NCBI GenBank assembly: GCA_910579735.1
Contig: CAJTUZ010000001.1
Location: 62,001 to 126,000 of the forward strand
Source of the DNA: an uncultured Lachnospiraceae bacterium
Lineage (GTDB): Bacteria > Bacillota > Clostridia > Lachnospirales > Lachnospiraceae
Reading direction: 5' to 3'
DNA length: 64,000 nucleotides
The notes beneath the pieces are model-generated. The model was not told the origin of the DNA and did no database searches. It was given only the letters and a program-made list of their open reading frames with translations. This document shows, piece after piece, positions 8,799 through 17,422 of this stretch; position 1 is the first letter of the stretch, and each line of letters begins with the position of its first letter. The position numbers were made by a program, and so were the translations under genes.

Positions 8799-9182
8799 GA
8801 CAACAAATCTCCCATATATTTTATGTAAACTACAAAATTTGAACGATCCTATTTGAGCTGCAATCTGCAAATTGCAATATTTGAATTGCGATATTTGAAC
8901 AATAAGAACAAAAATATAAACACTATATGAATATGTATAATATTTACAGAAGTTTCTATAAAGATTATCATTTCAAAATAAAAAAAGCAAGATATTTGGC
9001 CTTAAAAAATAATATTTGGGAAAAATTGCATAAAATTTCATGTTTTTAGGCTGTAAATATAGAAAAAAAGCAAAATATTCACATATAAAAAAGAGGATAT
9101 GCGAAACATTAACTCCGCACATTTATTATAATAAATCATGATAAAAGCAATAACATATTCAGCAAATAATGGGGAGTGACAA
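8799..9182. promoter_or_regulatory. AT-rich divergent control region between the AraC gene and the xylan operon
   Basis: 384 bases without a gene. Nearest the AraC gene are four ATTTGA hexamers in 14-bp register (listed separately). Nearest the operon is a TATAAT at 9127-9132 with no recognisable -35 box (AAACAT at the 17-bp position). That is the usual look of a promoter that needs an activator such as an AraC protein. Several copies of an A/T-rich motif resembling AATATTTGG or AAATATTC lie between 8985 and 9085 and may be further binding sites. GGGGAG precedes the ATG at 9183. Confidence 0.5.
8837..8900 (-). repeat. Phased ATTTGA direct repeats upstream of the AraC gene
   Basis: The hexamer ATTTGA occurs at 8837, 8851, 8879 and 8893, that is at steps of 14, 28 and 14 bases. 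The second pair has the longer shared core ATATTTGAA. A degenerate copy would be expected at 8865. Direct repeats of this kind are typical AraC-family half-sites, so autoregulation is the likely meaning (inference). Confidence 0.55.
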
Positions 9183-10334
9183 ATGCGTACATATCAAATA
9201 GGAATCCTGGGGTGTGGAGTGATCAGCAGGACGTATCTTGCGGATATACAATCATTTTTCAAGAAGCTTCATATTGCTGCGTGTGCAGATGTGGACCTTA
9301 CACTGGCACGGAAGCTGGCGGAAGAATTTCATATTGAAAAGGCATATACGACAGAAGAATTACTGCAGGATGCAGAGATTAACATCATCATCAACCTGAC
9401 ACCGCCGCAGTTTCATGTAGAGTTAAACAAACAGATTATCCGTGCGGGAAAACATTTGTTCAGTGAGAAGCCTTTTGCCCCGAATGTGGATGCCGCAAAG
9501 GAAGTACTACAACTTGCAGAGGAAAAGAAGATTCTGGTCGGATGTGCACCGGACACCTTTCTTTCATCGGGACTGCAGAGTGTCCGCTATTATCTGGACT
9601 GCGGCCTGATCGGCAAACCGTTTTTTGTATCGGCTAATATGACCACTTTTGGGGTGGAGACCTGGCATCCGAATCCGGCGCCTTTTTACAGGGAAGACAG
9701 CGGTCCGCTGTTTGATATGGGACCTTACTATGCATCGGCTCTTGTATCGCTGTTTGGTCCGGTGGAAAGTGTCGGCGCATTCAGTGCGAAAGCAAATGAG
9801 ACCAGACATATCTTCATGGGAAAGAATGCGGGAAACGATATTCCGGCGGATCATCCGACGCACTATACCGCGATTCTTCGTTTGCAGACAGGCGTGGTAG
9901 TAAGTCTGAATATCAGCTTCGATATTTATCAATCGAATCTTCCGATGTTTGAGATCTATGGTGATGGCGGAACTTTAAGTTATCCCGATCCTAATTTCGG
10001 CGGGGGAACGCCAAAGGTATATCGTAAAGAACAGTATACCGATACGGTATTCCGGCAGTCGGAAGAGGCGGCGGCAAGAAAAGAGAAATTCTATGAACTT
10101 CCGGAGCTGTTCCCGAGAGTGAAGGATTATTCCCGGGGAATCGGCGTTTTAGACCTTGCCCATGCCATTGAGACCGGTGAAAAGAACCGGGCTGACGGAG
10201 AACTGATTCTTCATGTAACGGAGATACTCCAGGGAATACGGGAATCGGCAGACACAGGGACCTTCTATCAGATGAAAACAACCTGTGAAAGACCAAGTGC
10301 TTTAAATCCTGGCGGATATGTTGACAGGATTTAA
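9183..10334 (+). CDS. Gfo/Idh/MocA-family oxidoreductase
   Basis: A 383-residue NAD(P)-dependent sugar oxidoreductase. The Rossmann start GILGCGVISRTY is at residues 7-18. The family motif HLFSEKPFAPN (about residues 96-106) carries the EKP lysine, and the C-terminal alpha/beta dehydrogenase-like domain contains DMGPYY near residue 180. Members oxidise or reduce hydroxyls on sugars, inositols and glycosides; several gut enzymes oxidise the C3 hydroxyl of a glycoside so that the bond can be cleaved. It is the first gene of the xylan operon, 24 bases before the VOC gene. The exact substrate cannot be read from the sequence, but the operon implies a xylose-containing one. Confidence 0.9.
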   Translation: MRTYQIGILGCGVISRTYLADIQSFFKKLHIAACADVDLTLARKLAEEFHIEKAYTTEELLQDAEINIIINLTPPQFHVELNKQIIRAGKHLFSEKPFAPNVDAAKEVLQLAEEKKILVGCAPDTFLSSGLQSVRYYLDCGLIGKPFFVSANMTTFGVETWHPNPAPFYREDSGPLFDMGPYYASALVSLFGPVESVGAFSAKANETRHIFMGKNAGNDIPADHPTHYTAILRLQTGVVVSLNISFDIYQSNLPMFEIYGDGGTLSYPDPNFGGGTPKVYRKEQYTDTVFRQSEEAAARKEKFYELPELFPRVKDYSRGIGVLDLAHAIETGEKNRADGELILHVTEILQGIRESADTGTFYQMKTTCERPSALNPGGYVDRI

Positions 10335-10358
10335 AAATATAGAGAGGAGAATAAGATT

Positions 10359-10826
10359 ATGACAGGAGTAGTAGGAACACATCTTGTAGCCCAGGTAGGT
10401 TTTATCGTAAAAGATGTGGAAGAAACCAAGAAAAAGTGGGCGGAATTTTTAGGAGTCGATGTACCGGAGACACAGCCGATCGGGGATTATGCCGTTACGG
10501 GAACCACTTACAAGGGCGAGCCGGCGCCAAATGCATATTGCTGGATGGCTTTTTTTGATGTCGGTCCCGGATTGCAGCTTGAACTGATCCAGCCAAATGA
10601 TGAGCCGTCTACGTGGAGAGATTACCTGAATGAACATGGCGAAGGCATCCACCATGTGGCATTCCAGATCAAAGATTCCAAGGCAATGGTTGCGAATGCA
10701 GAGGCGGCAGGGCTGAAACTGGTTCAGCGGGGCGTATATGGCGATGGCAGCGGTGAATACAACTATCTTGAGGCGCCGGAGCTTAAATGTATCGTAGAAC
10801 TTTTGGAAAGCTATCATAAGGAATGA
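10359..10826 (+). CDS. VOC superfamily protein 1 (glyoxalase/epimerase fold)
   Basis: A 155-residue vicinal-oxygen-chelate protein with two beta-alpha-beta3 modules, one starting at AQVGFIVKDVEET (about residue 11) and one at GIHHVAFQIKD (about residue 96). Probable metal ligands are Glu75 (LQLELIQP), His98 or His99 (GIHHVAF) and Glu147 (IVELLE); the first canonical position, usually His, is Gln12. The layout resembles methylmalonyl-CoA epimerase, but the sugar operon argues for a sugar-derived substrate. It is tightly placed between the oxidoreductase (24 bases) and the TIM-barrel gene (30 bases). A homologue (VOC 2) ends the same operon. Confidence 0.85.
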   Translation: MTGVVGTHLVAQVGFIVKDVEETKKKWAEFLGVDVPETQPIGDYAVTGTTYKGEPAPNAYCWMAFFDVGPGLQLELIQPNDEPSTWRDYLNEHGEGIHHVAFQIKDSKAMVANAEAAGLKLVQRGVYGDGSGEYNYLEAPELKCIVELLESYHKE

Positions 10827-10856
10827 TGAAATCGTGTAAGGGGGAAGACAATAATT

Positions 10857-11681
10857 ATGAAATTGGGGGTATCATCACCGCTTCGGCATGACAGCCCGGA
10901 ACAATGGGCATTAAAGCATAAGGAACTGGGACTTGAGGCGATTAATTTTTCACCAAATTGTGAAGATGATCCTGCTTTGATAGAAAAATATGTGAAAGAA
11001 GCAAGAGCACAGGGATTTACCATTGCAGAAGTGGGAATATGGCGCAATACTTTAGACCCGGATGAAGATGCCAGAAAAAAGGCTGTTCAGTTTGCTGTCG
11101 GACAGCTGGAACTGGCAGACAGGATCGGAGCCAGGTGCTGCGTCAACATTATCGGAGCCAGAGGCGCCAGATGGGATGGCGCTTATAAGGATAATTATTC
11201 TAAGGAGACCTGGGAACTGGGTGTGAGAACAATTCGTGAAATCATAGATGCGGTACAGCCCCGCAATACATATTTTACGATTGAGCCCATGCCCTGGATG
11301 ATTCCGACCGGGCCGGATGAATATCTTCATCTTCTGGAAGCGGTCGCGCGTGACAGATTTGCTGTCCATATGGATGTATTTAACTGGATGACGACTCCGC
11401 AGAGATATTTTTACAATGAAGACTTCATTGAGGAATGTTTCGAAAAGCTTGGAAAACAGGTAAAAAGCTGCCATCTGAAGGATGTCCGTATGGAAACGGA
11501 GTACACAGTATTCTTTCGTGAGACCTATATGGGAAACGGAGCTGTCAATATCCGGCATTTGATCGAGACTGCTGCAGCTTATGACAGGGACATGCCGTTT
11601 ATCATTGAACATTTGAATACGGATGAGGAATATCTCAATAGCATCCGTTATGTGAAGAACGAAATCATGAAACCAATCTGA
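10857..11681 (+). CDS. Sugar phosphate isomerase/epimerase-like TIM barrel
   Basis: A 274-residue xylose isomerase-like TIM barrel (AP endonuclease 2 superfamily). Metal-site candidates are Glu in YFTIEPMPWM (near residue 144), Asp in AVHMDVFNWM (near 174), His in VKSCHLKDVR (near 206) and Glu in FIIEHL (near 246). Family members isomerise or epimerise keto-sugars or inositols. Relatives paired with Gfo/Idh/MocA enzymes, such as DgpC-type deglycosidases, eliminate the aglycone from 3-keto-glycosides. The direct neighbourhood of an oxidoreductase and a VOC protein makes a two-step oxidation plus isomerisation/elimination plausible, but that is inference. The start follows AAGGGGGAAG. Confidence 0.85.
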   Translation: MKLGVSSPLRHDSPEQWALKHKELGLEAINFSPNCEDDPALIEKYVKEARAQGFTIAEVGIWRNTLDPDEDARKKAVQFAVGQLELADRIGARCCVNIIGARGARWDGAYKDNYSKETWELGVRTIREIIDAVQPRNTYFTIEPMPWMIPTGPDEYLHLLEAVARDRFAVHMDVFNWMTTPQRYFYNEDFIEECFEKLGKQVKSCHLKDVRMETEYTVFFRETYMGNGAVNIRHLIETAAAYDRDMPFIIEHLNTDEEYLNSIRYVKNEIMKPI

Positions 11682-11795
11682 CTTCAGGGAAGGAAGGCAG
11701 GATTGAAAATTTATTTTTCAATCGCGGGTTTGTGTCTGGGCGCTGCTTGCCGCAAACTCGTCATGCGCAGAAAGCAGCGCAGAAATGAGGTAAAA

Positions 11796-13199
11796 ATGAA
11801 GGGACGTAAATCAAAAATCATGGCATTGTTGCTGACCACATCAGTTGTTCTGGCAGCATGTGGAAATGCAGGAACAGAAAACAGCAACGGAAACGACGCT
11901 GCATCCGGACAGACAGCAGAGACTGCTCAGAATACGACGAAGACCGCATCATCAGACGCATCAGATCTGGTATGGTGGGGATGGACACCCGGCTCACCGC
12001 TTAACGAGCAGTACATTGCAAAATTTAACGAATCTTATCCGGACATCAGCATTACATGGAAGCAGACAACGGTTGACGACTATGATGCAGCCATCAAACC
12101 GGCGCTGGCAAACGGTGAAGGCGTAGATATCTTCGAAGTATCTGCAGGTTCTGCAAACGGCGGTGTTCAGATCTTCGGAAGCAAGGCGGTCGATCTGACA
12201 GATGCACTCAAAGGGTATCTTGGGGATGATTATGCAGATAAACTGAATGAAGCTTCTCTTTCCAGCATGACGGTGGACGGACAGATTAAGGCTTTGGGCG
12301 TCGGAACCTGCTATGCAGGAAACCTTTGGATCAACCAGGATCTGTTTGATCAATACAACGTAAAGGTTCCCACCAACATGGAGGAATGGAAAGAAGCATG
12401 CGCGGCTTTTGAAGCTAATGGAATCATCGGATTCGTGCAGGGAGCCGGACAGGGCGCTTTCAATATAGATACATGGCATGCGATCTGTGATAATGTAAAG
12501 CCGGGCGAGTTCACAAAGGCAACCAGAGGCGAAGCAGAGTGGACGGATGAAACATTTGTAACTGCTTTAAATCTCTGGAAGAGCCTGTTTGATGAGGGAA
12601 TCATGCAGGACGGCGCACTGGGAATCCAACAGTATCCGGAGGCAAACAACCTGTTCCTGTCCGGACAGGCAGCTATGATCATGATGGGCTCCTGGTATAC
12701 AATGAACTGTCTGCCGGATACCATGCGTGCTAATATGGAAGCGGCATCTTCTACGGACGATCCGTTTGCAATGGTTCCGATCAATTTCCCTGATATTGCA
12801 GGAACCGGTAATGTTGGTTATGTATTCTGTGATATTGATTATGCAATGGCAGTTTCCACATGTGCAAAGGATCAGAAAGCCGCTACGGATTTCGCTCTGT
12901 GGCTCGGCGCATCCGAAGAAGGCCAGCAGATGATCGCTGATTCTCTGAACCTTGTACCCGTGCTTAAATCCGTAACGCCTAACTGGGATAATGTAACATT
13001 GGTAAATGGAGAAAAGCAAAATGACGCTGTTCAGGAATATCTGACCAATGCTGTAAATAATCCTGATAACCCGCGTTTTGGCGGTATCGGCGCTGATTTG
13101 AATCAGGCTATGATGGACGTTCTTGCGGGCGTGGCATCTGGTACCATGACAGCTGAAGACGGTGCGGCACAGTTGGCTGAAGTTCAGGCTGAGCAGTAA
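11796..13199 (+). CDS. ABC transporter sugar-binding lipoprotein
   Basis: A 467-residue family 1 extracellular solute-binding protein. A lipoprotein signal runs from the charged start MKGRKSKIM through a hydrophobic stretch to the lipobox LAAC (Cys near residue 22). A Ser/Thr/Asn-rich linker follows, then the SBP fold (LVWWGWTPG, YPDISITWKQ, LFLSGQAAMIMMGSWY). The frame is open upstream to 11703, but the signal peptide and GAGG at 11787-11790 fix the start at 11796. It should capture xylo-oligosaccharides outside the membrane and deliver them to the two permeases that follow. No ATPase gene is in the window, so a shared MsiK/UgpC-type ATPase elsewhere is likely. A hairpin directly after the stop may raise its level above the permeases. 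Confidence 0.93.
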   Translation: MKGRKSKIMALLLTTSVVLAACGNAGTENSNGNDAASGQTAETAQNTTKTASSDASDLVWWGWTPGSPLNEQYIAKFNESYPDISITWKQTTVDDYDAAIKPALANGEGVDIFEVSAGSANGGVQIFGSKAVDLTDALKGYLGDDYADKLNEASLSSMTVDGQIKALGVGTCYAGNLWINQDLFDQYNVKVPTNMEEWKEACAAFEANGIIGFVQGAGQGAFNIDTWHAICDNVKPGEFTKATRGEAEWTDETFVTALNLWKSLFDEGIMQDGALGIQQYPEANNLFLSGQAAMIMMGSWYTMNCLPDTMRANMEAASSTDDPFAMVPINFPDIAGTGNVGYVFCDIDYAMAVSTCAKDQKAATDFALWLGASEEGQQMIADSLNLVPVLKSVTPNWDNVTLVNGEKQNDAVQEYLTNAVNNPDNPRFGGIGADLNQAMMDVLAGVASGTMTAEDGAAQLAEVQAEQ

Positions 13200-13222
13200 T
13201 TGGATCACTACTGTTTATATGT

Positions 13223-13254
13223 ATAAGGACTTCTTGCGGGAAGTCCTTATTTTG
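13223..13254 (+). terminator. Intra-operon attenuator hairpin after the binding protein
   Basis: A perfect 11-bp stem, ATAAGGACTTC (13223-13233) with GAAGTCCTTAT (13240-13250), a 6-nt loop and TTTTG. It lies between the binding protein and the first permease, whose ribosome binding site follows at 13276. Such partial terminators or mRNA-stabilising hairpins are common after binding-protein genes and explain their excess over the membrane subunits. Confidence 0.75.
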
Positions 13255-13286
13255 TGAAAGGTAAACAAACCAAACAAGGAGACGAT

Positions 13287-14168
13287 ATGTTAAAAAATAA
13301 TAAGTTATCCAAAAAGACGAGGATGAACGGGTTTTTCTGGATCCTTCCGGCCTTTTTATTCCTTGTTGTCATCATCTATTATTCAATCTTTTATACGTTT
13401 AATCTGTCAACGATAGAATGGGACGGTTTAAGTCCCGTTATGGAGAGAGTCGGCTTTGATAATTTCGTGAAAATGTTTCAGGATAAGGTGTTTTGGAAGT
13501 GTATTCAGAATACGGTTCTTTATTTTGCCATTACGTTTGTTATCCAGAATTTTCTTGGATTTGTTTTCGCCGCGATCCTGCATTCGGATGTTAAACTGCC
13601 TACAATACATAAATGCCTGATCTTCATTCCGACCATTCTGGCGCCGTCTACGATGGCTCCCGTATTCCGGCTGATGTTTTCTCCGCAGGGAATGCTACAG
13701 TCTTTCTTTACAAAAGCGGGTATTCCGATTACGGTGGATTGGCTGTCGAAACCAAATACGGCATTGTTTGTGCTGATGGCTGTAGTGATCTGGGAATTTA
13801 CCGGCATGAGTTTTATCCTTTATTATGCGGCAATGAGCCAGATTGACAAAGAAATTCTGGAGGCGGCCCAGATAGATGGCGCCGGGGAGCTTCGTATCCT
13901 CTGGACGATGGTATTCCCGTCCTGTAAAGGAACAACAGTTTCTCTTGCCATGCTTGGCGTTATCGGTGCCCTAAAGACGTTTGATATACCATATCTGATC
14001 ACCACAGGCGGTCCGAATCATGCAACGGAATTCCTGGGAACCTATATTTACCGTCAGGGAATACGGCAGTCCCACTTAGGATATGCAGCAGCCTTATCCG
14101 TTATGCTGCTGGTTATGGCAGTTGTCGGCGCGTTCCTGACAAATAGGGCAAATAAAGGAGGGGCTTGA
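13287..14168 (+). CDS. ABC sugar transporter permease 1 (MalF/UgpA type)
   Basis: A 293-residue inner-membrane permease with six predicted helices. The EAA loop that docks the ATPase reads EAAQIDGAGELRILWTMVFP (about residues 191-210). The N-terminus is cytoplasmic and Lys/Arg-rich (LSKKTRMNGFFW), as usual for MalF-type carbohydrate permeases without the large periplasmic loop. The frame opens at 13254, but AAGGAG at 13276-13281 supports the ATG at 13287. The stop and the next ATG are one base apart, so the two permeases are coupled and probably made in equal amount. Confidence 0.92.
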   Translation: MLKNNKLSKKTRMNGFFWILPAFLFLVVIIYYSIFYTFNLSTIEWDGLSPVMERVGFDNFVKMFQDKVFWKCIQNTVLYFAITFVIQNFLGFVFAAILHSDVKLPTIHKCLIFIPTILAPSTMAPVFRLMFSPQGMLQSFFTKAGIPITVDWLSKPNTALFVLMAVVIWEFTGMSFILYYAAMSQIDKEILEAAQIDGAGELRILWTMVFPSCKGTTVSLAMLGVIGALKTFDIPYLITTGGPNHATEFLGTYIYRQGIRQSHLGYAAALSVMLLVMAVVGAFLTNRANKGGA

Positions 14169-14169
14169 T

Positions 14170-14958
14170 ATGATCAAATTAAAAAGTAAAAAGAAGAAAA
14201 TCCTGTTACAGATCCTGCTTTTTATCATGGTGATTCCTTATGCGCTGCCGCTTTTGCAGATGTTTCTGGGGTCTTTGGGCGGGAGAGGTTTCTATAACTA
14301 TGCGGCAGTCTGGGAAACCGGTGTCGTACCGTATTATTTTAGAAACTCCCTCATTATTTCGGCAAGCGTAATCCTGTTGGTCTATCTTTTCAGTATGACT
14401 GCCGGATTTGGATTTGCAAAGCTGAATATTCTGGGAAAAGAAACCTTTTTCTGGCTGATTTTGATCGCGCTGACCCTGCCGGAAGTTATTCTTTTAACAC
14501 CATTGTTTGTTACCTTCCAGAGAATGCATCTGTTCAATACCTTTTTGGCGGTTATCTTCCCTCTGGCAGCGCTGCAGCTTCCCTTTACGATTCTGCTGAC
14601 AAGAAGTTTTGATGAAGGGATTCCAAGTGAACTGATGGAAGCTGCTAAAATTGATGGGGCAACCACAGTCAGGACTTTCTGGCATATTATTCTGCCCCTG
14701 ACCAAACCTATTGGTTCTGCCGTGATCATGCTCACTCTGATCAATTCCTGGAACTCTTATCTTCTGCCGTTGTTATTTTTGCAGAGTCCGTCTATGCAGA
14801 CGGTTACGCTGCTGCCGCAGTATTTCCAGGGGGAGTTCACCAATGATCAGACTAAGATCCTGGCGGCAGCTGTCATGACGGCCCTGCCTGAAATCATTGC
14901 ATATCTGTGTATGCAGAAGAACTTTGAAAGAGGTATGAGTGCAGGCGCTTTAAAATAA
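14170..14958 (+). CDS. ABC sugar transporter permease 2 (MalG/UgpE type)
   Basis: A 262-residue membrane protein with six hydrophobic segments and the EAA loop EAAKIDGATTVRTFWHIILP near residues 157-176. It forms the heterodimeric channel with the preceding permease. The start overlaps the AGGAGGGG region at the end of that gene. The protein ends FERGMSAGALK, the conserved C-terminal tail of MalG-type permeases. The next gene, GH43 xylosidase, begins 24 bases later, which fits import followed by intracellular hydrolysis of xylo-oligosaccharides. Confidence 0.92.
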   Translation: MIKLKSKKKKILLQILLFIMVIPYALPLLQMFLGSLGGRGFYNYAAVWETGVVPYYFRNSLIISASVILLVYLFSMTAGFGFAKLNILGKETFFWLILIALTLPEVILLTPLFVTFQRMHLFNTFLAVIFPLAALQLPFTILLTRSFDEGIPSELMEAAKIDGATTVRTFWHIILPLTKPIGSAVIMLTLINSWNSYLLPLLFLQSPSMQTVTLLPQYFQGEFTNDQTKILAAAVMTALPEIIAYLCMQKNFERGMSAGALK

Positions 14959-14982
14959 AAGGAAATATACGGAGGTATGACT

Positions 14983-16593
14983 ATGAAAATTGTAAATCCG
15001 GTTCTTTCCGGTTTTCACGCGGATCCCTCCATGATTCGGGTGGGAGATACCTATTACATTGCCAATTCGACTTTTGAGTGGTTTCCCGGGGTAAGGATCC
15101 ATGAATCCAAAGATCTTGTGCACTGGAATCTTACCACGACGGTTCTTGACCGCGTTGAGCTGCTGGATATGAAAGGAGATCCCTGTTCCGGCGGTATCTG
15201 GGCGCCGGATCTGTCCTATGCAGACGGAAAATTCTGGTTGGTTTATACAGATGTTAAAGTCGTGGAGGGCGTCTTTAAAGATATGTATAATTACCTGACT
15301 GTCGCAGAGGATATTCACGGCCCCTGGAGCGCTCCCGTTTATTTGAACGGGGTCGGCTTTGATGCATCTTTGTTCCATGATGAGGATGGACGGAAGTATC
15401 TGATTCAGCAGACCTGGGATCATCGGGAATACCATAATGCATTCCGCGGACTGACATTGACCGAATACGATCCGGAGGCGAAACGGCTCAAACCGGAAAC
15501 GGCAAGAACCATTTATGATGGAACCCGGATCAAGACGGTAGAGGGTCCGCATCTGTATAAGATCAACGGTTATTACTATATTTTCGCTGCCCAGGGTGGA
15601 ACGACCTGGACTCATCAGGAAGTCGTGGCCAGGTCAAAGGAACTGTATGGTCCTTATGATACGGAGCCGGCGGGCCCCTTTATTACCAACTTTGATACCC
15701 CGGATCATTATCTGCAGAAGCAGGGACACGGTGCGCTGGTGGAGACGCCTTCGGGAGAGTGGTACTATGCATCTTTATGCGGACGTCCCCTGCACCATTC
15801 GATTGAAAATTTCTATGATCCCAGAGGGTGGTGTACGCTTGGACGCGAGACCAGTATTCAGAAAGTATATTGGGATGAAGAGGGATGGCCGAGAATAGAG
15901 GGCGGACATGGCGGACTTGTAGAAGTGGATGCGCCAAAAGATGCCATTTTGACAAGGGCGCCTGAAACCCATGCAGCATATGACGACTTCATGGCTAAAG
16001 AACTGGACGGAGAATGGAATACCCTGCGCGTACCGTTCTCAGAACGTATGGGCAGCGTTGGCGGAGGGCATCTTAAATTAACAGGAAGGGGTTCTTTGTC
16101 AAATCGGTTTGATCTGTCTTTTATAGCCAGAAGGTGGAGAGATTTTGCATTCTCTGCGGTCACCAAAGTAAAATTCGATCCCTACAGTTACCAGGCGATG
16201 GCAGGACTTGCCAATTATTATAATAATGAGCATTGGTCGTGGATATTTATTACCAGGGATGACAGTAATAACCGGGTCATCGAAGCGGCGGAGTGTGACA
16301 ATAAGAAATACACTTCCATTCTGAAAAAGGATGCGGTGGTCATTCCGAAGGGGACTGAATGGGTTTGGTTTAAGACCGTTATAGATCATCTGGATTACTG
16401 GTATGAATATTCCTTTGATGGAGAAGTCTGGCACAGAATTCCCGTCATACTGGATGCCAAGGTGCTGTCCGATGATTATGTAATGTCCCACTATGGCGGA
16501 TTTTTTACAGGAGCGTTTGTCGGACTTGCCGCAGTGGACTATTCCGGTTACGGATCAGAGGCAGAATTTGGTTTCTTTGAATACCGGGTATGA
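14983..16593 (+). CDS. Glycoside hydrolase family 43 beta-xylosidase
   Basis: A 536-residue GH43 enzyme of the XynB type that releases xylose from the non-reducing end of xylo-oligosaccharides. The five-bladed propeller begins at NPVLSGFHADPSMIRV (catalytic base Asp14), has the pKa-modulating Asp region DASLFHDEDG, and the catalytic acid in VEGPHLYKING (Glu near residue 188). A C-terminal concanavalin-like beta-sandwich (about residues 330-536) closes the active site, as in known GH43 xylosidases. No signal peptide, so cytoplasmic. Two ATGs exist (14977, 14983); GGAGG at 14971-14975 is well spaced (7 nt) only for the second. Confidence 0.93.
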   Translation: MKIVNPVLSGFHADPSMIRVGDTYYIANSTFEWFPGVRIHESKDLVHWNLTTTVLDRVELLDMKGDPCSGGIWAPDLSYADGKFWLVYTDVKVVEGVFKDMYNYLTVAEDIHGPWSAPVYLNGVGFDASLFHDEDGRKYLIQQTWDHREYHNAFRGLTLTEYDPEAKRLKPETARTIYDGTRIKTVEGPHLYKINGYYYIFAAQGGTTWTHQEVVARSKELYGPYDTEPAGPFITNFDTPDHYLQKQGHGALVETPSGEWYYASLCGRPLHHSIENFYDPRGWCTLGRETSIQKVYWDEEGWPRIEGGHGGLVEVDAPKDAILTRAPETHAAYDDFMAKELDGEWNTLRVPFSERMGSVGGGHLKLTGRGSLSNRFDLSFIARRWRDFAFSAVTKVKFDPYSYQAMAGLANYYNNEHWSWIFITRDDSNNRVIEAAECDNKKYTSILKKDAVVIPKGTEWVWFKTVIDHLDYWYEYSFDGEVWHRIPVILDAKVLSDDYVMSHYGGFFTGAFVGLAAVDYSGYGSEAEFGFFEYRV

Positions 16594-16627
16594 GTAAAGA
16601 TTATATAGAAACATGGAAAGGAAAAAT

Positions 16628-17377
16628 ATGATGAAGAATAAGTTAATGGATCATGAGCTGTGCGTTATCACAGGCGCTTCCAGTGGTATCGCGAGGGGAA
16701 TTGCAGAGCGTTTCCTGGAAGAAGGTGCGGATCTTATCGTTGCGGATTATGATGTGGAGACGGCAGAGAAGATATACGGAAATAATCCCCAGGTAGTGGC
16801 TGTCCTGAAAGTGGATGCTACCAGGATAGAAGATCTGGAGAAGATCGCAGAAGCGGTCAGGGAAACCGGACGCAAAGTGAAGGCAGTCCTTCCTATTGTA
16901 GGCAACGGACCTGTCAATATGATTCCGGATGTTACCCCGGAAGAGTTTCATCTTACGATGGATTTGAATGTATTTTCTGCGTTTTTTACAGTACAAAAGG
17001 TGCTTCCTTATATGTCTGAGAAATCCGCTGTCGTGCTGATTTCCTCTATTGCAGGTTTTCAGGGCGGTTCCAACAATATCGTTTATAATGCGGCGAAGGC
17101 AGCCGTTCGTTCCATGGCGCGTTCCTTTGCCGGAGAACTGGCATGTAAAGGTATCCGTGCCAATGCGATCAGTCCCGGCCCTACTGAAACGAAGGGATTT
17201 ACGGAATTTATCAATGAAAATGATGAGGCCAGAAATGGAATTATCGCCAATATTCCGCTGGGCCATATCGGGCAGCCGGAAGAGATTGCTGCAATTGCCC
17301 TGTTCTTAGCTTCTGATGAGGCATCTTATGTGACGGGAGCGGAAGTGATTGCGGATGGCGGATTTACCAACAGGTAA
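16628..17377 (+). CDS. Short-chain dehydrogenase/reductase (SDR)
   Basis: A classical SDR of about 249 residues. It shows the Gly-rich cofactor motif TGASSGIARG near residue 15, the catalytic Ser in VLISSIAGF (near residue 140), YNAAKAA with the Tyr-x3-Lys pair (near residues 153-157), and a C-terminal SDEASYVTGAEVIADGGF typical of FabG-like sugar and polyol dehydrogenases. The Asp at the end of strand 2 (IVADYDVET) favours NAD(H) over NADP(H). The usual NNAG structural motif is replaced by VGNGP, which is slightly atypical. Start choice between 16613, 16628 and 16631 rests on AAAGGAA at 16617-16623. It may reduce or oxidise the product of the Gfo/Idh enzyme (inference). Confidence 0.88.
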   Translation: MMKNKLMDHELCVITGASSGIARGIAERFLEEGADLIVADYDVETAEKIYGNNPQVVAVLKVDATRIEDLEKIAEAVRETGRKVKAVLPIVGNGPVNMIPDVTPEEFHLTMDLNVFSAFFTVQKVLPYMSEKSAVVLISSIAGFQGGSNNIVYNAAKAAVRSMARSFAGELACKGIRANAISPGPTETKGFTEFINENDEARNGIIANIPLGHIGQPEEIAAIALFLASDEASYVTGAEVIADGGFTNR

Positions 17378-17422
17378 CACAGAAGTTATAAAAACTATAC
17401 AGGAATGAAAGAGGAAAAGGAA

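Noticed and set aside
11703..11795. N-terminal extension of the sugar-binding protein
   Set aside because: The lipoprotein signal peptide starts at 11796 with its own ribosome binding site; extra residues would disrupt it.
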